From contig JADFHH010000009.1 in NCBI GenBank assembly GCA_022567275.1, positions 1 to 13,448 on the forward strand: a stretch of 13,448 nt of DNA, in the 5' to 3' direction. The notes beneath the pieces were generated by a model. The model had not been told where the DNA came from. It made no database searches and saw only the letters and a program-made list of their open reading frames with translations. This document shows positions 7,396 through 13,448 of this stretch, piece by piece. Source of the DNA: Pseudomonadota bacterium (lineage in GTDB: Bacteria > Pseudomonadota > Alphaproteobacteria > Rhizobiales > Methyloligellaceae). A program made the position numbers and the translations under genes. Positions within the stretch are counted from its first letter, which is position 1. Every line of letters begins with the position of its first letter.

Positions 7396-7408
7396 GATGC
7401 GACCACAT
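7388..7408 (-). other. Six-codon open frame overlapping the ihfB start
   Basis: On the minus strand GGGGGAGGAG, the best Shine-Dalgarno-like sequence nearby, is followed two bases later by ATG TGG TCG CAT CAT GAT TAA (MWSHHD). This frame overlaps the first codons of ihfB, whose own ATG lies 13 bases further in another frame. It could couple ihfB translation to the preceding ribosome-binding site, or it may be chance. There is no evidence that the peptide is made. Confidence 0.3.
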
Positions 7409-7460
7409 AACTCCTCCCCCGCACCTATATCATCGCTCTAAAATGATTATTACCGGTGCG

Positions 7461-8366
7461 CTAGTTTCCCTGAACGTGCCAAACAGAAACCAAACCGTCA
7501 AGCTGTACGCGCTCCAATGCGTTGCCCTTGCCCAACAGATTATCAAGCATCGAAGTGGGTAAACCGGCTAGTCCGAGCACGGATTTCGCTGCCTTGCGCA
7601 GCCATCCAAGGCCCTTGGACCCCTCAGTTTCCCAGTCGATCACCTTCAGATCTTTCTCAATCTGGCGGTTTTCCTCAAGCCATGCGATCGCGTCGTCTTC
7701 GCCGCCGAGCTGGTCGATGAGTTTGAGTTTCAGCGCCTGACGGCCTGAATAAATGCGCCCATCGGTAAGTCCGGGTATGGCGTCGGGGTCGATAGACCGG
7801 CTTTTGGCGACCAGATCGACAAACCATTTCTGGGCTTCCGAAACCATCTCCTGGGTCAAGGTGCGCCCGGCCTCGTCCAGCGGTTGAAATGGCGAGGGTA
7901 CGGCCTTGAGCGGTCCGCTCTTCACTTCTTCCATCTTGATGCCGAGTTTGTCGAGCATCCCGGTCACTTCCGCCCATTGCAGAATGACCCCGACAGATCC
8001 GGTAATGGAGGAGCCGCGTGCGATCACATGATCGCTGGCGATGCCCGCCATATAGGCGGCCGAGGTGGCGAGCGTGGAGAATACCGCCACGACAGGCTTT
8101 TTCTCGCGCAGCTTCAGCACCCCGCGATGCAGCGATTCGCCGCCAATGGTCGTGCCGCCGGGGCTGTTGATGCGCAGGATCACCGCCTTGACATGCGGCG
8201 AGAGGGCGATTTTCTTCAACATTTTCTCGCGCCCGGTATCCTCGCGGATCAATCCGGAAATCTCGACACGCGCGATGTGCGGCTGGTAACCTATAGCCTC
8301 GGCGATGTCTTCATCTTGCAAGGCAAAGCCCGCAACCAGGGCTATTATGGCGGCAATGGCGATCAC
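7461..8366 (-). CDS. sppA: Signal peptide peptidase SppA, short single-domain form
   Basis: SppA is an inner-membrane serine protease that degrades cleaved signal peptides. From the GTG at 8366 the product is 301 residues: one membrane anchor at the N-terminus (about residues 1-16), then a single ClpP/crotonase-type S49 domain with RINSPGG (65-71), the nucleophile region LATSAAYMAG (S102) and ITGSVGV. The Ser-Lys dyad lysine is likely K154 in KSGPLKAVPSPF. The length fits the one-domain bacterial SppA rather than the 600-residue E. coli type. The start is doubtful: an in-frame basic stretch DWRRLKRSVALWR precedes the GTG and looks like the normal cytoplasmic flank of the anchor, but it has no ATG, GTG or TTG; only a CTG at 8426. 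It lies 127 bp after rpsA. Confidence 0.9.
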   Translation of the reverse strand: MIAIAAIIALVAGFALQDEDIAEAIGYQPHIARVEISGLIREDTGREKMLKKIALSPHVKAVILRINSPGGTTIGGESLHRGVLKLREKKPVVAVFSTLATSAAYMAGIASDHVIARGSSITGSVGVILQWAEVTGMLDKLGIKMEEVKSGPLKAVPSPFQPLDEAGRTLTQEMVSEAQKWFVDLVAKSRSIDPDAIPGLTDGRIYSGRQALKLKLIDQLGGEDDAIAWLEENRQIEKDLKVIDWETEGSKGLGWLRKAAKSVLGLAGLPTSMLDNLLGKGNALERVQLDGLVSVWHVQGN

Positions 8367-8493
8367 GCGCCACAGGGCGACGCTGCGCTTCAGCCGCCTC
8401 CAGTCGACAAGAAAATCCGCTTGCAGGGGTCCAGCCTCACTCGCCGTGAAAAATCACAGCGTCCGATGTGTCGCGTGGAAATAGCGGTCAGGC

Positions 8494-10419
8494 TCATTCC
8501 TTGCTGCTATCGCCCGCATCCTTGCTCTCGCCATCCCTGCCGCCTTTGGCTGTTGTATCAGCACCGTCCTTGGCTTGGGCAGTTTTTTTCGCCTTGGCCT
8601 TGGGCTTGGGTTTGGGCTTGGCTTCAGTAACCGATTCATCCTTGGCCTTGACGGTCTTTTTCGCTTTGGCTTTTGGTTTGGCTTTTTTGGCCTTGCTCGC
8701 TGCGTCTTCGTCACCGCCTTCCTTGGCCTTGTCGAGGGCCGCGCCGAGAATATCGCCAAGCGAAGCACCGCTCACGGTCGAGCCATATTGCTTGATCGCC
8801 TCTTTCTCTTCCTTGACTTCAAGCGCCTTGATGGAGACGGAGACCTTGCGCGCCGCGCTATCCACTTTGGTGACGCTGGCATCCACTTTCTCACCGGCGG
8901 CGAAACGCTCGGGCCGTTGCTCGGAGCGTTCACGTGAGAGATCGGATCGGCGTATGAAGGTGGTGATGTCGGAATCCGACAGCCTGACTTCGATCCCCTT
9001 GTCCGTGACCTTGATGATCTCGCAGGTCACCCGCGCACCTTTCTTCAGACCGCCACCGGGCTTGAGGGGATCGCCCGCCAATTGTTTGATGCCCAGTGAA
9101 ATGCGTTCTTTATCCACATCCGCTTCCAGCACCACCGCTTTGACCTCATCGCCCTTTTTATATTTCTTGATGGCGTCCTCGCCGGAGCGGGTCCAGTCCA
9201 GATCCGACAGATGGACCATTCCGTCCACGCCGCCGTCCAGGCCGATGAACAGGCCGAACTCGGTGATATTGCGGATGGCGCCTTCGATTTGCGTGCCGGC
9301 TGGATGGGAGTTAGCGAATGCAATCCAGGGATTTTCCTGGATCTGTTTCAGGCCAAGAGAAATTCGCCGCTTTTGTGGATTGACCTCAAGCACCTGGACT
9401 TCAACCTCCTGGCTGGTCGAAACAATCTTGCCGGGATGGATATTTTTCTTGGTCCAGCTCATTTCCGAGACGTGGATCAGGCCTTCGACACCCGACTCAA
9501 GCTCAACGAAAGCGCCATAGTCGGTGATGTTCGTTACCCTGCCCTTGATCCGGGTATCGACCGGATATTTAGTCTCTACGCCTTCCCAGGGGTCGTCCTC
9601 TAGCTGCTTGATGCCGAGAGAGATACGCTGTGTCTCGGGATTGATGCGGATGATCTGTACCTTGACGCTGTCACCCACGGTTACGATTTCGCTCGGGTGG
9701 CTGACGCGCCGCCAGGCCATATCGGTGACGTGCAGCAGGCCGTCAATGCCGCCAAGGTCGATAAAGGCGCCATAGTCGGTGATATTCTTGACCACGCCTT
9801 CGATAACCTGATCTTCCGCCAGCTTGGCGACGATCTCATTGCGCTGCTCGGCCCGGGTCTCTTCGAGAATCGAGCGCCGTGAGACGACGATATTGCCCCG
9901 GCGGCGGTCCATCTTGAGAATCATGAAGGGTTGCGGCGTATTCATCAGCGGCGCGATGTCGCGCACCGGGCGGATATCGACCTGACTGCCGGGCAGAAAC
10001 GCCACCGCGCCGTCGAGGTCGACGGTAAAGCCGCCCTTGACGCGGTTGAAGATCACCCCTTCGCAGCGCTCGCCTTTCTTGAATTTTTCCTCGAGCAAGA
10101 CCCAGCTCTCTTCCCGGCGCGCCTTTTCGCGCGAGAGCACCGCTTCGCCGAGCGCATTCTCAACCCGCTCGAGATAAACCTCGACTTCGTCCCCGACACA
10201 AACCGGCGTGTCCTGGCCCGGGAGCGAGAACTCTTTCACCGGAATCCGGCCTTCGGTCTTGAGCCCGACATCGATTACCGCCAGATCCTTCTCGATGGCG
10301 ACAATCTTTCCTTTGACAACGGAGCCTTCTTCAAGCGAGGCCACCGCGAGAGATTCCTCCAATAGCGCGGCGAAATCCTCCCGCGTTGGGTTAAGTTCAC
10401 TTGCCTGGGGTTCGTTCAT
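8494..10419 (-). CDS. rpsA: 30S ribosomal protein S1 with a long basic C-terminal tail
   Basis: S1 binds mRNA on the 30S subunit and helps unfold and load it. The 641-residue protein has six S1 (OB-fold) repeats at about residues 32-98, 115-182, 203-271, 288-358, 375-445 and 459-531. The central repeats are the most canonical, each with a variant of ITDYGAFIDL and the RISLGIKQL ending. The core ends at GSTVSGASLGDILGAALDKA, where alphaproteobacterial S1 normally stops. Here about 75 further residues follow, rich in Lys, Ala and Pro and containing two related blocks (about 577-600 and 601-624) built on KPKAKAKKT; the last residues are acidic and polar. The ATG at 10419 has GGAG 6 bases upstream. 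It probably has its own promoter (10456-10483) and may also be read from aroA-cmk. Confidence 0.97.
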   Translation of the reverse strand: MNEPQASELNPTREDFAALLEESLAVASLEEGSVVKGKIVAIEKDLAVIDVGLKTEGRIPVKEFSLPGQDTPVCVGDEVEVYLERVENALGEAVLSREKARREESWVLLEEKFKKGERCEGVIFNRVKGGFTVDLDGAVAFLPGSQVDIRPVRDIAPLMNTPQPFMILKMDRRRGNIVVSRRSILEETRAEQRNEIVAKLAEDQVIEGVVKNITDYGAFIDLGGIDGLLHVTDMAWRRVSHPSEIVTVGDSVKVQIIRINPETQRISLGIKQLEDDPWEGVETKYPVDTRIKGRVTNITDYGAFVELESGVEGLIHVSEMSWTKKNIHPGKIVSTSQEVEVQVLEVNPQKRRISLGLKQIQENPWIAFANSHPAGTQIEGAIRNITEFGLFIGLDGGVDGMVHLSDLDWTRSGEDAIKKYKKGDEVKAVVLEADVDKERISLGIKQLAGDPLKPGGGLKKGARVTCEIIKVTDKGIEVRLSDSDITTFIRRSDLSRERSEQRPERFAAGEKVDASVTKVDSAARKVSVSIKALEVKEEKEAIKQYGSTVSGASLGDILGAALDKAKEGGDEDAASKAKKAKPKAKAKKTVKAKDESVTEAKPKPKPKAKAKKTAQAKDGADTTAKGGRDGESKDAGDSSKE

Positions 10420-10455
10420 CTATTCTCCGCTCGTCCTGCTCGGTGTCCGCCGCGA

Positions 10456-10483
10456 AGTCTACAATCTTCGCTGAGGGTTTCAA
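10456..10483 (-). promoter_or_regulatory. Possible sigma70-type promoter of rpsA
   Basis: On the minus strand TTGAAA (five of six to the -35 consensus) is followed after 16 bases by TAGACT (four of six to the -10 consensus). Transcription would start about 30 bp upstream of the rpsA ATG. The position between cmk and rpsA fits a strongly expressed ribosomal gene, but the match is modest and untested. Confidence 0.4.
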
Positions 10484-10562
10484 AATAATGGCTTGTCTCT
10501 GGCCGCTCCGGTGGTCCCGGCCCGGCGCTGAAAAATACCTGCTCTTCTCATTTGTGCCGAAA

Positions 10563-10604
10563 TGGCGTACCGGATCATGGATTAAGCGTGATCCGGGCAT
10601 GCCA
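10563..10604. repeat. REP-like palindrome downstream of cmk
   Basis: CCGGATCA (10570-10577) and TGATCCGG (10589-10596) form a perfect 8-bp stem around an 11-base loop. An outer TGGC/GCCA pair (10563-10566 and 10601-10604) extends it across a small internal loop. It begins about 11 bp after the cmk stop in the direction of transcription. With no T-run it is not a classic terminator; it could be a dispersed intergenic repeat or could protect the upstream transcript end. Confidence 0.55.
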
Positions 10605-10614
10605 AACGCCACGC

Positions 10615-11238
10615 CTATCGCATTGCAGTGCCGATAAGTTTGACGGCGACCTTGAACGCCGCTTCTATACCCAAATCCGATGTGTCGAGCAAGTGTGCGT
10701 CTTCGGCCGGCACCAGCGGGGAAATGGCCCGCGTGCGGTCGCGCGCGTCGCGGGCGGATATCTGGGCGTGGATTTCCTCAAAAGTGATGTCGTGTCCGGC
10801 TTCTGTCAACTCCTTGTGGCGGCGTTGCGCGCGCACTTGTGTCGAGGCTTCCACGAACAGTTTTACATCCGCGCCGGGGCACACGACCGTGCCGATGTCG
10901 CGGCCCTCGATCACCGCGCCACCGGGTCTTGCGGCGAACGCGCGCTGATAGTCCACCAATGCCTTGCGTACGCCTTTCAGCCTGGCCACCAGAGCCGCCG
11001 CTTCGGCGATCCGGGGTGTGCGCAAGCCGGGGTCATCGAGAGTTTCAGGGTCGATGTCGCGCGCGGTTTGCGCCGCCGCTCCTTCGTCATCCAGCGCCGT
11101 GCCGCTGGCGATCATGTCACGGGCCACCGCCCGGTACAGCGCGCCGGTGTCGAGATGCCCCAGGCCATAATGTTTTGCGAGCTGTTTCGCCAGGGTGCCC
11201 TTGCCCGACGCCGCGGGTCCGTCCATTGCGATAATCAT
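10615..11238 (-). CDS. cmk: Cytidylate kinase
   Basis: Cmk phosphorylates CMP and dCMP with ATP, salvaging pyrimidines released by RNA turnover and lipid synthesis. The 207-residue cytosolic P-loop kinase has GPAASGKGT at residues 7-15, HLDTGALYRAVA, the CMP-binding IEGRDIGTVV, and RDARDRTRAISPLVPAEDAHLLDTS in the lid and C-terminal part. Length is slightly under the usual 215-230 residues but no motif is missing. The ATG at 11238 lies 9 bp after the aroA stop, so the two are one transcription unit. The order aroA-cmk-rpsA is widely conserved in Proteobacteria. Confidence 0.97.
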   Translation of the reverse strand: MIIAMDGPAASGKGTLAKQLAKHYGLGHLDTGALYRAVARDMIASGTALDDEGAAAQTARDIDPETLDDPGLRTPRIAEAAALVARLKGVRKALVDYQRAFAARPGGAVIEGRDIGTVVCPGADVKLFVEASTQVRAQRRHKELTEAGHDITFEEIHAQISARDARDRTRAISPLVPAEDAHLLDTSDLGIEAAFKVAVKLIGTAMR

Positions 11239-11247
11239 GCACTGAAC

Positions 11248-12564
11248 CTAGCCGCTCTCGATTTGCGCGCCAAGACCGCGCATCAGTTTGGCGAAGCCAG
11301 GGAAAGAGGTGGCGATGATGCCGGCATTTTCGATTACCACCGGAGCTTTGGCCCCCAGACCCAGAACAAGAAAGGACATGGCGATGCGATGATCCATATG
11401 GGTTTCGATTTGGCCGCCGCCCGCCACCATGCCTGTACCGCGAATAACCAGCCAGTCATCGCCCGCGCGCGCGTCTACCCCGCAGGCGATCAGCCCGGCG
11501 AGGGTGGCGGCGAGCCGGTCGCTCTCCTTGATGCGCAGCTCTCCCAGACCCTCCATGCGGGTTTCGCCTTGCGCGAAGGCCGCGACCACGGCCAGAACCG
11601 GATATTCATCGATCATCGACGGCGCGCGTTGTGCCGGAACCCGCACGCCGGTGAGCGGACCGGACATGATGCGGATATCGGCGACGGGTTCGCCGCATTC
11701 GTCGCGCGAATTGGTGAACTCAATCTTGGCGCCCATCTCCTTGAGCGTGTCGTAGAAACCGGTGCGCGCCGGGTTCGCCAGCACGCCTTCAATGGTGATT
11801 TGCGAGCCTTGCGTCACCACTGCGCTGGCGGCCAGAAACGCAGCTGAGCTGGGGTCGCCGGGCACTGTTATGTCTTGCCCCTCAAGTTCCGCATCGCCGC
11901 TCACCGTGATGGCCGTGCGTGTCCCGTCCCGGCGGATGGTGAGTTTTGCGCCGAAATGGCGCAGCATGCGCTCGGTATGGTCGCGGGTTGGCCGGGTCTC
12001 TATCACGGTGGTTTTGCCCGGGGCATGCAGCCCGGCCAGAAGTATGGCGGATTTCACCTGGGCGGAGGGAACCGGCACTTCATAGTCTATTGGCAGCAGA
12101 TCGGGCGTGCCGGTAAGCGTGAGCGGCAGCGTATCGCCCGCACCTTCCACGTCCAGCCCCATGCGTTTCAATGGGTCAAGAACCCGTCCCATGGGACGTT
12201 GGCTGAGCGATTCGTCGCCAGTGAAGGTTGCGCGCACATCCTGTCCGGCGATGACCCCCATCATCAATCGCGCGCCGGTGCCGGAGTTGCCAAAATCGAG
12301 CGTATCAGGCCGGGCCGTCAATCCGCCGGTCCCGCGTCCTGTAACACACCAGCTTTTCCCCTGTTGTTCGACGCGCGCGCCAAGCGCGCCAAGGGCTTTG
12401 CCCGTCGCCAGGACATCCTCAGCCTCCAAAAGGCCCGTGATATGCGTCTTGCCCGTTGCCAGCGCGCCGAGAATCAGCGCCCGGTGCGAGATGGATTTGT
12501 CGCCGGGAACGTTAAGGCTCCCTTGCAGGGAGGTCGACTTCGAGGCTGTCAGTGGATCGGACAT
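11248..12564 (-). CDS. aroA: 3-phosphoshikimate 1-carboxyvinyltransferase (EPSP synthase), class II type
   Basis: AroA transfers the enolpyruvyl group from PEP to shikimate 3-phosphate, the penultimate step to chorismate and so to the aromatic amino acids, including the tryptophan made by the trp genes here. The 438-residue protein has LNVPGDKSISHR (K23, R28), GNSGTGARL (92-100), RPMGRVLDPL, SAQVKSAILLAGL, TRDHTE, VPGDPSSAAF, DEYPVLAV (D319, E320) and RIKESDRL (E347). SAQVK together with TRDHTE and HRIAMSFLV places it with the class II enzymes typified by Agrobacterium CP4. At the PEP-site position where CP4 has alanine (GNAATG) this protein keeps glycine, G95. ATG 12564 follows AAGAGA at short spacing. 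It is first in its operon and divergent from the FYDLN gene. Confidence 0.97.
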   Translation of the reverse strand: MSDPLTASKSTSLQGSLNVPGDKSISHRALILGALATGKTHITGLLEAEDVLATGKALGALGARVEQQGKSWCVTGRGTGGLTARPDTLDFGNSGTGARLMMGVIAGQDVRATFTGDESLSQRPMGRVLDPLKRMGLDVEGAGDTLPLTLTGTPDLLPIDYEVPVPSAQVKSAILLAGLHAPGKTTVIETRPTRDHTERMLRHFGAKLTIRRDGTRTAITVSGDAELEGQDITVPGDPSSAAFLAASAVVTQGSQITIEGVLANPARTGFYDTLKEMGAKIEFTNSRDECGEPVADIRIMSGPLTGVRVPAQRAPSMIDEYPVLAVVAAFAQGETRMEGLGELRIKESDRLAATLAGLIACGVDARAGDDWLVIRGTGMVAGGGQIETHMDHRIAMSFLVLGLGAKAPVVIENAGIIATSFPGFAKLMRGLGAQIESG

Positions 12565-12738
12565 AGTCTCTTAAAAGATGGCGGAAAAACGCCTCGTGCC
12601 GGCGCACGCGATTGAACCGCCAGACCTCAATTCCGTCACTGTTGAAGAGTGCAGCGCCGTTTGCATGCGTTTTAGCTTTTGACAGCGGCGTCTTATCATG
12701 TCAAGGAACCCGCGATTTACATGATTTGGGAATGCGTC
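12565..12738. promoter_or_regulatory. Divergent spacer between aroA and the FYDLN gene with a TTGACA inverted repeat
   Basis: These 174 bp must hold promoters for both directions. The clearest feature is TTGACA at 12679-12684 facing TGTCAA at 12699-12704, a 6-bp inverted repeat with a 14-base gap. Each half is a perfect -35 consensus, one per strand, pointing towards each other. No good -10 hexamer is found 16-18 bases from either, so they may be weak overlapping promoters or an operator-like site. The rest shows nothing I can name. Confidence 0.3.
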
Positions 12739-13170
12739 ATGGCCAAGGAAAAGCGCGGCACAAAGAGACTTTGCGAAAGTTGTGGCGCCATGTTCTACGA
12801 TTTGGACCGCTCGCCGATCGTTTGCCCCTTATGCGAGACACCATTAGCTGTGGAAAAACCAAAGCCCAGGACTGTGCCGAAGCCCAGGCGCGGGCGCGGG
12901 CCTGGGCTTCGGCACAGTCCCACGCCCACGCCCACGCCCACGACCGAGACCAAGGAAGAAGTGGTAGCACTCGAGGAAACAGCCGCACCGAAGCCTAATC
13001 CGGACTTAATCAGTCTTGAAGATGCGGCTGAGGAGGAAGAGAATGACGATGAGGCGAAGCTCGCCGAGCTCGGCGACGATGAGGTGGAAATCCCGCCCGA
13101 AGACAATGAAGATGTCTTGATTGTGGAGGATGAGGAAGATTCCGGGCGGGACTACGGCAAGAAATCGTAG
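12739..13170 (+). CDS. FYDLN-type (TIGR02300-like) zinc-ribbon acidic protein
   Basis: This is a 143-residue protein of the alphaproteobacterial family named for its FYDLN motif, here FYDLD. Its function is unknown to me. The N-terminus has a zinc ribbon with C12-x2-C15 and C29-x2-C32 around MFYDLDRSPIV. After it comes a low-complexity linker (about residues 39-72) rich in Pro, Lys, Arg and Thr, including PTPTPTPT. The C-terminal half is strongly acidic (runs of Glu and Asp) and ends DYGKKS; it is probably disordered. The ATG at 12739 gives the family-typical MAKEKRGTKRLC; the ATG at 12721 would add six unconserved residues. The gene is divergent from aroA, its usual neighbour, and ends at a clear terminator. 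The linker DNA contains a large perfect hairpin and a tandem repeat. Confidence 0.88.
   Translation: MAKEKRGTKRLCESCGAMFYDLDRSPIVCPLCETPLAVEKPKPRTVPKPRRGRGPGLRHSPTPTPTPTTETKEEVVALEETAAPKPNPDLISLEDAAEEEENDDEAKLAELGDDEVEIPPEDNEDVLIVEDEEDSGRDYGKKS
12869..12920. repeat. Perfect 20-bp-stem inverted repeat inside the FYDLN gene
   Basis: The left arm 12869-12888 (GGACTGTGCC then GAAGCCCAGG) is exactly complementary to the right arm 12901-12920 (CCTGGGCTTC then GGCACAGTCC), with a 12-base GC loop. It lies in the linker coding region; the left arm encodes KPRTVPKPR-type sequence and the right arm GLRHSP. AAGCCCAGG also recurs directly at 12862-12870 and 12880-12888. Pairing stops cleanly at the next base on each side. 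Confidence 0.95.
12919..12942 (+). repeat. Tandem hexamer repeat (CCCACG)4
   Basis: Four exact head-to-tail copies of CCCACG encode PTPTPTPT in the FYDLN-protein linker. The tract begins in the last bases of the hairpin's right arm. A hexamer repeat changes length in whole codon pairs, so slippage here would alter linker length without breaking the frame. Confidence 0.9.
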
Positions 13171-13201
13171 CGCCCCTGCATCTGGCGGCGTTCAGGAAAT
13201 G

Positions 13202-13235
13202 AAGGGGTCAGCATTGCGCTGGCCTCTTTCTCGTT
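13202..13235 (+). terminator. Rho-independent terminator of the FYDLN gene
   Basis: An 11-bp stem (AAGGGGTCAGC with GCTGGCCTCTT, two G-T pairs) closes a 5-base ATTGC loop and is followed by the T-rich TCTCGTT. It begins 31 bp after the stop codon at 13170, the right place for ending plus-strand transcription. The T-tract is interrupted, so efficiency may be moderate. Confidence 0.7.
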
Positions 13236-13259
13236 ATGATGCTCACATGGGTCAACGCA

Positions 13260-13448
13260 ATGAAGAATGACAGCAGCAGGTTCTCGTTTGAGATACCCGG
13301 CTTACTTCGGTCGGCCTTTTATGCCGTCCGATACGTAGATTGGCGCAAAAGAATCCTGGCTTGGATAACTGATCACGAACGCGGCGAGCGGTGTCAGCTT
13401 TCTGAAGATGAAGACCACATGATGATGGTGCTTGGCGAGAATCTGATG
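13260..13448 (+). CDS. Unrecognised open frame cut by the right edge
   Basis: From ATG 13260 the plus strand stays open for 63 codons to the window end (MKNDSSRFSFEIPGLLRSAF at the start, then YAVRYVDWRKRILAW and an acidic SEDEDHMMMV segment). In-frame ATGs at 13236 and 13239 would add eight or seven residues but start immediately after the terminator. No domain is recognised, no clear signal peptide or membrane segment is visible, and no strong ribosome-binding site precedes it. Base composition is lower in GC than the rest of the window. The opposite strand is also open over much of this stretch, so the call is tentative. Confidence 0.4.
   Translation, partial: MKNDSSRFSFEIPGLLRSAFYAVRYVDWRKRILAWITDHERGERCQLSEDEDHMMMVLGENLM

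Noticed and set aside
8427..8493. Terminator after rpsA (GCTGTGA/TCACGGC hairpin at about 8440-8460)
   Set aside because: The stem is short with a G-T pair and no T-run follows, and it sits in the likely sppA leader.
13171..13448. tRNA-Ala expected near this locus in some relatives
   Set aside because: I looked for the GGGG...AGCTCAG start and TTCRA arm; no cloverleaf can be drawn.
1..13448. CRISPR array, toxin-antitoxin pair, defence or biosynthetic system
   Set aside because: No spaced repeat array and no such proteins are present; all but the edge frame, the FYDLN protein and the LapA-like protein have well-known housekeeping roles.

Overview
The window reads as an ordinary alphaproteobacterial housekeeping locus. 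It is GC-rich, and eleven genes or gene remnants lie on the minus strand in the order aroA, cmk, rpsA, sppA, ihfB, lapA-like, trpF, trpB, [insertion sequence], trpA, accD, folC. A gene for a FYDLN-type zinc-ribbon acidic protein is divergent to aroA on the plus strand. This order, the CP4-like (class II) AroA and the cysteine-poor AccD zinc ribbon all point to Alphaproteobacteria. I cannot place the genus from the sequence.

Right part (10615-13448): aroA and cmk are 9 bp apart and transcribed leftwards. rpsA follows after a 195-bp gap that holds a REP-like palindrome and a plausible sigma70-type promoter. To the right of aroA, a 174-bp divergent spacer leads to the FYDLN gene. That gene carries a perfect 20-bp-stem hairpin and a (CCCACG)4 tandem repeat inside its coding sequence, and it ends at a convincing rho-independent terminator. 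A last open frame runs off the right edge and is unrecognised.

Middle part (5943-10419): rpsA encodes a six-domain S1 protein with an added Lys/Ala/Pro-rich tail. It is followed by sppA (inner-membrane signal peptide peptidase, start codon uncertain), ihfB (IHF beta subunit), a small LapA-domain membrane protein and trpF.

Left part (1-5937): trpB and trpA encode the two subunits of tryptophan synthase, normally adjacent and co-translated. Here they are separated by a 1.48-kb IS4-family (Tn5/IS50-like) element with 35-bp terminal inverted repeats. Its transposase is dead: two single-base frameshifts that cancel each other, and the second catalytic aspartate replaced by glycine. accD (acetyl-CoA carboxylase beta subunit) and the 5' two thirds or more of folC follow trpA.

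Together the genes cover the end of the shikimate pathway, the late tryptophan steps, nucleotide supply, translation, DNA architecture, the first step of fatty-acid synthesis and folate glutamylation. I see no defence, secretion, CRISPR or biosynthetic cluster, and no convincing new system. What stands out is the decayed IS inside the trp operon, the long in-gene hairpin in the FYDLN gene, the basic S1 tail, and the missing standard start codon at sppA.
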